NCBI GenBank assembly: GCA_023301405.1
Contig: JALZUX010000410.1
Span: 1 to 11,146, forward strand
DNA: 11,146 bases
From: Granulosicoccaceae bacterium
Lineage (GTDB): Bacteria > Pseudomonadota > Gammaproteobacteria > Granulosicoccales > Granulosicoccaceae
Direction: 5' to 3'
Under the pieces are notes generated by a model that saw nothing but the letters and a program-made list of their open reading frames with translations, ran no database searches and was not told the DNA's origin. Numbering within the stretch: the stretch's first letter is position 1; each line of letters starts with the position of its first letter. This document shows, piece after piece, positions 1 through 6,970 of this stretch. A program made the translations under genes and the position numbers.

Positions 1-2
1 TT

Positions 3-1004
3 TATGATGGCTGGCAAGAAGCAGAGCCTGAGCTTAAACTGGTGACCCAAATCAGTACTGATCATGCGAAGACCATCATTTCGTATAATCAATCACCCGA
101 CATTCCGTTTGACCAATCTATAAATCCTTATCGCGGCTGTGAGCACGGCTGCGTTTATTGCTTTGCACGCCCCACACACTCTTACCTGGGCTTATCTCCA
201 GGGCTGGACTTCGAAACCAGGCTATTTCAAAAACCGCACGCCGCTGAGTTACTGGAAAAAGAACTACAAAAAAAGAACTACCAGGTAAAAACAATCGCAC
301 TTGGCGTGAATACCGATGCCTACCAGCCAATAGAAAAAGACCTAATGATTACTCGGGACTTACTTAAAGTACTGCACACCTATAAGCACCCCGTATCGAT
401 CATCACTAAATCTGCTCTGATAGAGCGTGACATAGACATACTAAGTGACATGGCACGCGATGGCCTATGCAGTGTTATCGTAAGCCTAACCACTCTTGAC
501 AAACATTTGTGTCGAATAATGGAACCAAGAGCGGCGGCGTCACAGCGACGGCTTCGCACCATTAAAACGTTAAGCGACGCTGGCATTCCAACCGGAATTT
601 TATTCGCACCAGCCATTCCTTTTATCAACGATAATGAACTTGAAAGTATTCTTAAGGCGGCTGCTGAACATGGCGCAACAAGCGCGGCCTACATCGTTTT
701 AAGGTTACCGCATGAGCTAGTCAACATCTGGACTGACTGGCTTGAACAGCACTACCCCGACCGGGCGCAGCGAGTGATGAAAATAGTCAAGCTGATGCGC
801 AACGGCAAAGATTATCAGGCAAGTTTTGGTGAACGGATGACGGGCACCGGAGACTTCGCACAACTTTTAAACGCCCGCTTTAAACTGGCACTCCGTAAAC
901 ATAAGCTACAACGCAGATCAGACCCACTGAATACCACCCTTTTTTCACCGCCCGGCGCTCAGCTGGATTTGTTCAGCCGGGAAGCGACCTCTACACATGA
1001 ATGA
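3..1004 (+). CDS. PA0069-family radical SAM protein, 5' end cut by window edge
   Basis: Radical SAM enzyme of the PA0069/Rv2578c type, related to SplB (COG1533); its substrate is not known. The 4Fe-4S motif CEHGCVYC (C-x3-C-x2-C) follows the family hallmark SINPYRG; counted from the GTG at 42 the cysteines are residues 33, 37 and 40. Next come SPGLDFETR and a TIM-barrel-like half. The GTG at 42 could be taken as the start, but the frame stays open to the left edge and codes YDGWQEAEPELKLV just before it. That matches the DGW...L region that precedes this motif in the family, so position 42 is an internal valine codon and the true start lies outside the window. The stop overlaps the next gene by 8 bases, which suggests one transcript and translational coupling. 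The family call is firm; the function is open. Confidence 0.9.
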   Translation, partial: YDGWQEAEPELKLVTQISTDHAKTIISYNQSPDIPFDQSINPYRGCEHGCVYCFARPTHSYLGLSPGLDFETRLFQKPHAAELLEKELQKKNYQVKTIALGVNTDAYQPIEKDLMITRDLLKVLHTYKHPVSIITKSALIERDIDILSDMARDGLCSVIVSLTTLDKHLCRIMEPRAAASQRRLRTIKTLSDAGIPTGILFAPAIPFINDNELESILKAAAEHGATSAAYIVLRLPHELVNIWTDWLEQHYPDRAQRVMKIVKLMRNGKDYQASFGERMTGTGDFAQLLNARFKLALRKHKLQRRSDPLNTTLFSPPGAQLDLFSREATSTHE

Positions 1005-2619
1005 ATCATCACAGCCCGTCGCATTTCATCGCAACGCTAAAGTTGACACCAACGCCTTGCGTAAAGACCACATTATTCTTTGCACGCTCAATGCAAAGTA
1101 CATTCATGCATCGTTGGGACTCAGGTACCTGCAGGCAAACATGGGGGATCTTATATCGTGCACGTCACTTTGCGAATTCACCATTAATCAGCGCCCCATG
1201 GATATCGCAGAAACTCTAGTAGCAAAAAAGCCTGAAATAATAGGCTTTGGGGTTTATATCTGGAACATCAGACAAACCACCGAACTGATCTCACTGATAC
1301 GCACCATTGCACCCGAGATCACTATAATAATCGGTGGTCCCGAGGTAAGCTACGAATATGAAGACACTCAAATATTTAACTATTGTGATTACCTGATCAC
1401 GGGACAGGCTGATTTCGCCTTTACAAAGCTGTGCGCAGAACTGCTGAACAGTAACGACCTACACACCGAAAGCCCTAAAATCACTAACGCTGTTCAACCC
1501 CCGGTAAACCAGCTTTGCTCACCCTATCACCTGTACACATCAGATGATCTTAGCAATCGAATAATGTATGTCGAAGCTTCCCGCGGGTGCCCTTTCAAAT
1601 GCGAATTTTGCCTTTCAGCGCTTGATAAAACCGCGTGGCCATTTACGCTTTCCAGCTTTCTGGCTGATATGGCATCACTTTACGATCGTGGCGCCCGGCA
1701 GTTTAAATTTGTTGATAGAACGTTCAATCTGAAAATTAAAAGCTGCATTGAAATACTGCATTTCTTTCTCGAGCGCATGAGTGATGATTTGTTTTTACAC
1801 TTCGAGGTTATACCCGACAAACTTCCCGATGAGCTGAAAACGGTACTGCAGCAGTTTCCACCTTCAACACTACAATTCGAAGTTGGCATTCAATCTTTTA
1901 ACCCCGCAGTGCAAGACACCATCAGTCGACGGCAAGATGACGTAAGGACCGTGGATAATCTGCAATGGCTACGTCAAAACACCAACGCTTATATTCATGC
2001 AGATTTGATCTTCGGATTACCAGGGGAAACACTGCAAAGCTTCGCTGCGGGCTTCAACAGGCTAGTAGAGTTGGCCCCCCATGAGATCCAAGTAGGAATC
2101 CTGAAGCGACTACGCGGCACCAAGATATCGCGACACACTGATGAATATCAGATGCGATACGCCCCTGAAGCTCCCTACCAACTCCTGAGTAATCGCGACA
2201 TCGACTTCCCGACGCTGCAAAGATTACAACGGTTTGCACGCTACTGGGACCTGATCGCCAACTCATCTCGGTTCAGCCACAGCCTGCCACTCATTTTAGA
2301 GCAAGGTGCCTTTGACCGATTTTGGCAACTATCAGAATGGATATTCACCAACAGCGGCCAGACGCACAAAATCTCCCTTCTACGGTTGTTCGAATTGATC
2401 CACGCGGGCGCACTAGCACTTAAACTGTGCAATGAATCGACTCTGTCAGCAACGCTGCAATCCGACTATCTGGCCACTGGCGAACGCCGAGTCCCTGGTT
2501 GGCTTAACAAAGCGGTCGCTAATGGCGATACTGCAATATCAACACAAAGTCATAGCAAGCGGCAATCCCGCCACACTAAAACCGTAAACCCCCTTGCCAA
2601 TAAAACCACAACAAGCTGA
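997..2619 (+). CDS. B12-binding-domain radical SAM protein (DUF4080 type)
   Basis: 540-residue radical SAM enzyme with an N-terminal cobalamin-binding-like Rossmann domain (about residues 24-150). The conserved entry segment is LNAKYIHASLGLRYL, followed by IIIGGPEVSYE. The radical SAM core starts near residue 186 with EASRGCPFKCEFC, and the cluster cysteines are 198, 202 and 205. LIFGLPGET lies mid-barrel. The C-terminal segment around residue 413 (RFARYWDLIANSSRF) resembles DUF4080. No DxHxxG motif is visible in the N-terminal domain, so if cobalamin binds it would be without the histidine ligand, as is common in this class. ATG 997 lies inside the end of the previous gene (ATGAATGA overlap), pointing to coupled translation. 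The last 40 or so residues are polar and low in complexity. No substrate can be assigned; methylation or another radical modification is possible by family analogy only. Confidence 0.88.
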   Translation: MNESSQPVAFHRNAKVDTNALRKDHIILCTLNAKYIHASLGLRYLQANMGDLISCTSLCEFTINQRPMDIAETLVAKKPEIIGFGVYIWNIRQTTELISLIRTIAPEITIIIGGPEVSYEYEDTQIFNYCDYLITGQADFAFTKLCAELLNSNDLHTESPKITNAVQPPVNQLCSPYHLYTSDDLSNRIMYVEASRGCPFKCEFCLSALDKTAWPFTLSSFLADMASLYDRGARQFKFVDRTFNLKIKSCIEILHFFLERMSDDLFLHFEVIPDKLPDELKTVLQQFPPSTLQFEVGIQSFNPAVQDTISRRQDDVRTVDNLQWLRQNTNAYIHADLIFGLPGETLQSFAAGFNRLVELAPHEIQVGILKRLRGTKISRHTDEYQMRYAPEAPYQLLSNRDIDFPTLQRLQRFARYWDLIANSSRFSHSLPLILEQGAFDRFWQLSEWIFTNSGQTHKISLLRLFELIHAGALALKLCNESTLSATLQSDYLATGERRVPGWLNKAVANGDTAISTQSHSKRQSRHTKTVNPLANKTTTS

Positions 2620-2682
2620 AGAATTCAGCCAATAAAAACTCCGAGGCGCGTACTACATCGCAACTTTATTGAAATTGCCTGC

Positions 2683-2688
2683 TACAAT
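2683..2688 (+). promoter_or_regulatory. Extended -10 promoter for the small membrane protein gene
   Basis: TGCTACAAT at 2680-2688 fits an extended -10 element (TGnTAnnnT) with a TACAAT hexamer. No good -35 box sits 16-18 bases upstream, which extended -10 promoters tolerate. Transcription would start near 2695, leaving a leader of about 34 bases before the ATG at 2729. It lies in the only gap between the radical SAM pair and the next gene. Identified by eye. Confidence 0.4.
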
Positions 2689-2728
2689 TAGCCGCTTGCT
2701 ATTCGTAATTCACATCGGAGAATAATCG

Positions 2729-2992
2729 ATGGTTGACGTAACACTCCTAACCTTGCTCATCTACATTGGGATCGGCATGATTCTGGGCTTAATCCTTGGA
2801 CCAATGCTGAAGAGCGGCGGTTTTGGCTGGTTTGGTAATTTATGCTTGGGGCTACTGGGTGCATTTATCGGTGGGCTTATAGCAACCTTCGGAAGCTTCG
2901 TTGTAGACAACAACCCCCTGATGAACGCTATGGCTGCCGCGGCCGGTGCTGTTCTACTCACTTTGGTGGTTGCAATATTTAAAAGGCGCTAA
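2729..2992 (+). CDS. GlsB/YeaQ/YmgE-type small membrane protein
   Basis: 87-residue, glycine-rich, very hydrophobic inner-membrane protein with three predicted transmembrane segments (about residues 5-27, 33-55 and 65-84) and a basic KRR tail. The segment GFGWFGNLCLGLLGAFIGG is the hallmark of the family called transglycosylase-associated or GlsB/YeaQ/YmgE (PF04226). That family is linked to stress and stationary phase in other bacteria, but its molecular role is unclear. The length is close to the usual 80-90 residues. A Shine-Dalgarno CGGAG at 2716-2720 sits 8 bases before the ATG, which supports this start. The gene appears to be transcribed alone, between its own extended -10 promoter and a strong terminator. 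Confidence 0.8.
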   Translation: MVDVTLLTLLIYIGIGMILGLILGPMLKSGGFGWFGNLCLGLLGAFIGGLIATFGSFVVDNNPLMNAMAAAAGAVLLTLVVAIFKRR

Positions 2993-3020
2993 CTACAAGC
3001 CTTCACATCACGCACATTTT

Positions 3021-3051
3021 AAAGGCTAACCGTTCTGGTTAGCCTTTTTTT
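3021..3051 (+). terminator. Rho-independent terminator
   Basis: A perfect 11-bp inverted repeat (AAAGGCTAACC at 3021-3031 and GGTTAGCCTTT at 3037-3047, 5-base loop) runs into seven T at 3045-3051. It ends the small membrane protein gene. On the minus strand the same stem is followed only by TTTAAAA, so it may stop the converging phosphodiesterase transcript less efficiently. Confidence 0.9.
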
Positions 3052-3113
3052 ATTGTGCTGCCACTCTCCAACGGGCCTACCTTCCGCATTTTCTCTCCGC
3101 TTTATTAACGACC

Positions 3114-3908
3114 CTAGCTTAAGATTTTATCAGCCAAATCTGCACGGTCAGTAACGATCCCGTCAGCCCCTTTCTGCCACAAGTCCATCATTTGTGAAGG
3201 TTTATTTATTGTCCAATAGTTTATAGAGGCATTCACGCTGTGAACCGCCTGGATAAAATGCTTACCTGCCAGCGGAATGCAAAAATAACTCATTGGCAAT
3301 TGAAATAATTTCACTGACACGGGCACAGGCCCTTTTTGCCCCTTCAGATACCACCAATAAAACCGCTTTACATCCGCCATTCCAGCACTGGTATACAACC
3401 ATGGGTGGCGTTCCCGGCAATGAGTTAGCACGTCGTCATGAAAGCTCGCTACCACCGACCGGTCAACGGCCTGGTACTGGGCGATCACTTGGGCCACAGC
3501 ATCAACCGCAGCCGCTTCATTGTCTTTTATATCAATATTTACCCGCACAACCGGGTATTGCTCAAACAGTTCACCGAGGGTTAACAGCGTTACTCCACGC
3601 CCTCTGAACGGGTATCCATCAGGAGCGGTCTTTTCAGTGGCATTTTTAAACCAGTAAGCGGCATCTAACACCTTCAACTCACCAAGCCCTATATTTCGGA
3701 CAACACCAGCGCCGTTAGTAGTACGATCCAAAGCGTCATCATGAATCACAATTACCTGACCGTCGCGACTTAATCTGACATCGATTTCAAGCACGTCAGC
3801 ATTATGTGCCATTGCGAAGTCAAACGCAGGCGCAGTATTTTCCGGTGCCATGGTGCTCGTCCCACGGTGGGCAAGCAGTAAAGGTCTTTCTGTCTGGCTG
3901 GTAGTCAA
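3114..3908 (-). CDS. Glycerophosphodiester phosphodiesterase (GDPD family)
   Basis: 264-residue enzyme predicted to hydrolyse glycerophosphodiesters to glycerol 3-phosphate and an alcohol. No signal peptide is visible, so it is probably cytoplasmic (UgpQ-like) rather than a periplasmic GlpQ. Family motifs are in order: LLAHRG (His14, Arg15), APENT (Glu23, Asn24), EIDVRLSRDG (Glu41, Asp43, metal ligands) and VIHDDALDRTTNG (His56, the second catalytic histidine). Near the C-terminus WTINKP and GADGIVTDRADL match the family's closing motifs. The start is TTG at 3908: an in-frame TAA lies 6 bases upstream and no other start codon occurs before the essential HRG motif. AGG with about 8 bases of spacing serves as ribosome binding site. 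The gene is divergent from the MBL ribonuclease. Lysophospholipase-D-like substrates are an alternative. Confidence 0.9.
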   Translation of the reverse strand: MTTSQTERPLLLAHRGTSTMAPENTAPAFDFAMAHNADVLEIDVRLSRDGQVIVIHDDALDRTTNGAGVVRNIGLGELKVLDAAYWFKNATEKTAPDGYPFRGRGVTLLTLGELFEQYPVVRVNIDIKDNEAAAVDAVAQVIAQYQAVDRSVVASFHDDVLTHCRERHPWLYTSAGMADVKRFYWWYLKGQKGPVPVSVKLFQLPMSYFCIPLAGKHFIQAVHSVNASINYWTINKPSQMMDLWQKGADGIVTDRADLADKILS

Positions 3909-4262
3909 TCGGTTTTACCTGTTCTATCAACATAACCCTTGCAGCCGGGCAGCTTTCAACATTTTCGCTGGTAAAGGCTCCACCCTGCCTGCATCACGCG
4001 CCAAGGTGGCTGTCAGCGAACTATAATCTACTGCGGGCGTGGTCTTTCGGCTAGCTGTTACGATCAATCTTGTTAACGAAGAGCAACTATTCATCTCTAT
4101 TGATCGAAATATCTCGATCGAAATCGCACACCGGAGCTCAAAACCCTAGGTCTCGGACAGCCAACTAGAGTTGTTCAGATACTCACAGGAAGGCTATCAT
4201 GGTTATTCAAGCAGCAGTTTACAGCTCGCCAACCTTTTATTAATTCAACGGAGATTATCCTT
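3909..4262. other. Divergent intergenic region, 354 bp
   Basis: This gap separates the divergent phosphodiesterase and MBL genes, so promoters for both should lie here. I find a TATAAT at 4022-4027 (+) without a convincing -35 box. CGATCAAT at 4061-4068 is repeated inverted as ATTGATCG at 4099-4106. A direct repeat GATCGAAAT lies at 4102-4110 and 4116-4124, the second copy overlapping the palindrome TCGATCGA (4114-4121). A tiny reading frame with a strong ribosome binding site lies at 4199-4243 (listed separately). No tRNA, known riboswitch or larger gene is visible. Confidence 0.5.
4199..4243 (+). CDS. Possible 14-residue leader peptide upstream of the MBL gene
   Basis: ATG at 4199 is preceded by AGGAAGG (4187-4193) with 5 bases of spacing, the strongest ribosome binding site in this region. 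It opens a 14-codon frame (MVIQAAVYSSPTFY) ending in TAA. The stop is 19 bases before the TTG start of the ribonuclease gene and its SD GGAGA (4250-4254). This could be a leader peptide setting translation of the downstream gene, whose TTG start is weak. No run of one amino acid suggests classical attenuation. It may also be chance. Confidence 0.3.
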   Translation: MVIQAAVYSSPTFY

Positions 4263-5672
4263 TTGGAAATACAGTCTTGCGGCGCAGCACAGGAAGTCAC
4301 TGGCTCCTGCCATCTGATCAAAGTAGCTGGCAAAAATGTACTACTTGATTGTGGATTAATACAAGGACGGGCAAAAGATGAAGCTCGCAACCGCGACCCC
4401 TTTCCGTTTGATCCATCCACGCTTGATGCTGTAATTTTAAGCCACGCTCATATTGACCACAGCGGGCGCTTACCGCTGCTGATCAAGGGCGGGTTTAACG
4501 GGCCAATTTATACCCACACAGCCAGTGCCGACCTATGCGACACCTTACTCAAAGACTCGGCCTATATAAATTATAAAAATACCCAATGGGAAAACAAAAA
4601 ACGCGAGCGCGAAGGCAAAAAACCACTAGAGCCGCTGTATGAAAAGGGCGATGCCGAAAAAGCACTCACTCTATTCGCACCACTTGAGTACGGTGAAAAA
4701 GTAGAAGTTGTTCCCGGGGTCACCATCTGCTTATCAGATGCCGGGCATATTGTTGGATCGGCAATCGTTGAAATCTGGCTTAAAGAAAACAAACTTGAAC
4801 GCAAAGTAGTTTTCAGCGGTGACCTGGGCCATCGAGGCACAGCGATTCTCAAAGATTTCACAATGATCGACGAAGCTGATCTGGTGCTAATGGAAAGCAC
4901 CTACGGCAACAGAATCCATCGCCCTTGGCAAGAAACCTTTGATGAAATTGAAGATATCGTCAAAAAAATCAAAGACAAACCTGGCAACGTGCTTATTCCA
5001 GCTTTTTCAGTGGGTCGCACACAAAACATTTTATATATGTTCGCAAAGAACTATGAGAAATGGGGCCTACAAGACTGGGAGATCTTTCTCGACAGTCCAA
5101 TGGCAATTGAAGCAACCGACATTTACCTGCGACATCACCAACTCTACGACGAAGAAGCTTCAAAATTCTGGCAGGATCGAGGCAGTCTGATGGGCATGCC
5201 TAATCTGACGTTCTCACGCAGTTCCGCTGACTCAATGAAGATAAATAAAATAAAAAACGGAGCCATTATCATCGCTGGCAGCGGCATGATGACCGGCGGC
5301 AGGATAAAACATCATATCAAGCACAATATCTGGCGGCCTGAATGCCATTTAATTGTGACCGGCTATCAGTCGCACGGCACCATGGGCCGAAAGCTCGTTG
5401 AAGGCGCAAAGCGCATAAAGCTCTGGGGGGACAAAATAAAAGTAAAAGCACAAATCCATACCATCGGCGGGCTATCGGCACACACAGATCAAAAGGGCTT
5501 GATCGATTGGTACAGTAACTTCAAATCCCGTCCACCAGTCTTTCTGGTACACGGTGAAGCCGATACCATGAAGGTACTGCGAAAGAAAATGCGAAAAGAC
5601 CTGAATGCTCCCGCACACATTGCACGCTCGGGACAGACTATCGACCTGGCAAACCTTGATCAGTACCGATAA
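4263..5672 (+). CDS. MBL-fold beta-CASP ribonuclease (CPSF73/RNase J-like)
   Basis: 469-residue metallo-hydrolase of the beta-CASP group, predicted to cut or trim RNA in the cytoplasm. The N-terminal MBL fold opens with GAAQEVTGSCHLI. It carries the zinc motif HAHIDH (residues 61-66), DAGHIVGSA and FSGDLGHRG. The beta-CASP insert starts around GNVLIPAFSVGRTQNILYMF. The C-terminal RNA-specificity segment has IAGSGMMTGGRIKHH and GLSAHTDQKGLIDW (motif C histidine), then FLVHGE. The length fits bacterial members (about 450-470). Start: TTG at 4263 with SD GGAGA at 4250-4254 and 8 bases of spacing. The frame stays open upstream but offers no other start, and this start gives the usual family N-terminus. 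It stands alone, with a tiny reading frame just upstream. Exonuclease versus endonuclease activity cannot be told from sequence. Confidence 0.92.
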   Translation: MEIQSCGAAQEVTGSCHLIKVAGKNVLLDCGLIQGRAKDEARNRDPFPFDPSTLDAVILSHAHIDHSGRLPLLIKGGFNGPIYTHTASADLCDTLLKDSAYINYKNTQWENKKREREGKKPLEPLYEKGDAEKALTLFAPLEYGEKVEVVPGVTICLSDAGHIVGSAIVEIWLKENKLERKVVFSGDLGHRGTAILKDFTMIDEADLVLMESTYGNRIHRPWQETFDEIEDIVKKIKDKPGNVLIPAFSVGRTQNILYMFAKNYEKWGLQDWEIFLDSPMAIEATDIYLRHHQLYDEEASKFWQDRGSLMGMPNLTFSRSSADSMKINKIKNGAIIIAGSGMMTGGRIKHHIKHNIWRPECHLIVTGYQSHGTMGRKLVEGAKRIKLWGDKIKVKAQIHTIGGLSAHTDQKGLIDWYSNFKSRPPVFLVHGEADTMKVLRKKMRKDLNAPAHIARSGQTIDLANLDQYR

Positions 5673-5716
5673 GTCTATTACTCCAATAAAAAACGGAGAC
5701 CCGGTCAGCTCAAGTA

Positions 5717-5739
5717 CCTTGCCCGTGTAACGGGCAAGG
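5717..5739. terminator. Hairpin between converging genes, no U-tract
   Basis: CCTTGCCCG (5717-5725) and CGGGCAAGG (5731-5739) form a 9-bp GC-rich stem with a 5-base loop, 45 bases past the ribonuclease stop. Neither strand has a T-run after it, so it is not a classic intrinsic terminator. It may stabilise the 3' end or act with Rho. A second, weaker inverted repeat GTTCAG/CTGAAC lies at 5757-5774. Confidence 0.4.
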
Positions 5740-5845
5740 GTGGGTGTTCAATGGTAGTTCAGATACTCCTGAACCTAGATCTAAAAGACCCAGGCTCTTG
5801 CGACAATCAATCCTTCAACCCGCTAGCCGCCAGAATTTTTTTCAC

Positions 5846-6814
5846 CTACGAAGTGGGTTCAGCCAACAGATGCTCTCGTGGATTTGCTTGGGTTTCTTCA
5901 TCAAACTGCTTCAGTAAATCCAACGCTTGCTCCGTTAGAATCTCAGGCACTTGAACTTGCACCACAACATATTGATCCCCTGCAGGACTGACCGGAAGCC
6001 CCCTGCCACGTAGCCGCAAACGTGTTCCCCCTGCCGTGTTGGCAGGAATCACCATTGCCACCTCACCACCAAGCGTCGGCACGCTTAGCTTCAAACCGGT
6101 AGCACTTTCATGTGGCGTTATAGGCAAATTAAGCGTGATATCAGCGCCGTGAGCCTCAAAGAACTGGTGCTTCTTCAGCTTAATAGTCACAATCAAATCA
6201 CCTGCAGGCCCGCCGTTCAGACCGGGTCGGCCCTGAGAGCGCAATCGAAGTTGCCGCCCATCGATTACACCGGCAGGGATCTTCACACTTAGGGTTTTTG
6301 CGGCTTGACCTGCTCCGGCCGGTATTTTGAGGTTGGTCTTGCCGCCGCCATAGGCGTTTTCCAGCGCGACCATCACTCTTAGCTTTATGTCATCACCTTG
6401 CTGAGGCCGCCTTCTGGCACCTGCCTGCCCAAACCCGGCGTGCTGACCTTGGCGACCAAAGCCGCCACCACCGGCTGCAGCACCAAAGATTGATTCAAAA
6501 AAATCACCGAATTCTCCACCACCACCAAAGCCCCCCGGATTAAACCCACCACCGGCATTACCACGGTGAGGCTGTTGAAAGTCATCACCTTTACGATAGC
6601 CGTGCTTTTTTAGCTGATCGTACTCGGCGCGACGTTTCTCATCCCGTAGCGCTTCATGGGCCTCATTCGCCTCTTTAAATTTTTCCTCAGCGTTACTTTC
6701 ACTGCTGACATCTGGATGATACATACGCGCTTTTTTACGATAAGCACGCTTTATTTCATCTTGGGTAGCGGTCTCTGAAACCCCTAAAATTTCGTAGTAG
6801 TCTTTAAATTTCAT
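5846..6814 (-). CDS. cbpA: CbpA-like DnaJ-family co-chaperone
   Basis: 322-residue type II J-domain protein that should stimulate the ATPase of DnaK. The J domain (about residues 4-68) has the HPD motif at 33-35 and the typical KFKEANEAHEAL and RRAEYDQ helices. A Gly/Phe-rich linker (about 85-137) contains FFESIFG. Two C-terminal substrate-binding domains follow (about 140-300), with LSVKIPAGVIDGRQLRL and GGTRLRLRGRGLP. No zinc-finger CxxCxGxG repeats are present, which separates it from DnaJ itself and matches E. coli CbpA (306 residues), a curved-DNA-binding protein. The symbol rests on architecture, and DNA binding is not shown. No cbpM-like gene follows: downstream there is only a short gap and then the converging ribonuclease. 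A sigma70-like promoter lies upstream; the ribosome binding site (GAGA close to the ATG) is weak. Confidence 0.88.
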   Translation of the reverse strand: MKFKDYYEILGVSETATQDEIKRAYRKKARMYHPDVSSESNAEEKFKEANEAHEALRDEKRRAEYDQLKKHGYRKGDDFQQPHRGNAGGGFNPGGFGGGGEFGDFFESIFGAAAGGGGFGRQGQHAGFGQAGARRRPQQGDDIKLRVMVALENAYGGGKTNLKIPAGAGQAAKTLSVKIPAGVIDGRQLRLRSQGRPGLNGGPAGDLIVTIKLKKHQFFEAHGADITLNLPITPHESATGLKLSVPTLGGEVAMVIPANTAGGTRLRLRGRGLPVSPAGDQYVVVQVQVPEILTEQALDLLKQFDEETQANPREHLLAEPTS

Positions 6815-6877
6815 TTTCTCAATATTCTGGCAATATCTAAGGCTGTATCGCGTCGAAACCGCCTTACAATAACTGTT

Positions 6878-6905
6878 AATATAGCGCTAATATGGCAGCT
6901 CTCAA
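6878..6905 (-). promoter_or_regulatory. Sigma70-like promoter for the CbpA-like gene
   Basis: On the minus strand TTGAGA (6905-6900) and TATATT (6883-6878) are separated by 16 bases. Transcription would begin near 6871, giving a leader of about 57 bases before the ATG at 6814. The CTTGAG start is reminiscent of heat-shock -35 boxes, but no CCCCAT-type -10 follows, so I do not call it a sigma32 promoter. Confidence 0.5.
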
Positions 6906-6970
6906 GATGCAAAGCCAGTGTATCCCGCACATTACAACACTTTTCAATTTGCCCCGTTTACTGATTTTTC

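Noticed and set aside
2615..2629. Hairpin GCTGAA/TTCAGC overlapping the stop of the second radical SAM gene
   Set aside because: Only 6 bp with a 3-base loop and no T-run after it; not good enough for a terminator.
4022..4027. TATAAT as a promoter for the ribonuclease gene
   Set aside because: No -35 box at 16-18 bases and no extended -10 TG, so a perfect hexamer alone is not enough.
4173..5768. 12-base repeat GTTCAGATACTC at 4173-4184 and 5757-5768, flanking the ribonuclease gene
   Set aside because: A few 12-base matches are expected by chance in a window of this size, and the flanking bases do not match.
5751..5954. Plus-strand open frame over the end of the CbpA-like gene
   Set aside because: Mostly antisense to the conserved coding sequence, with no family resemblance.
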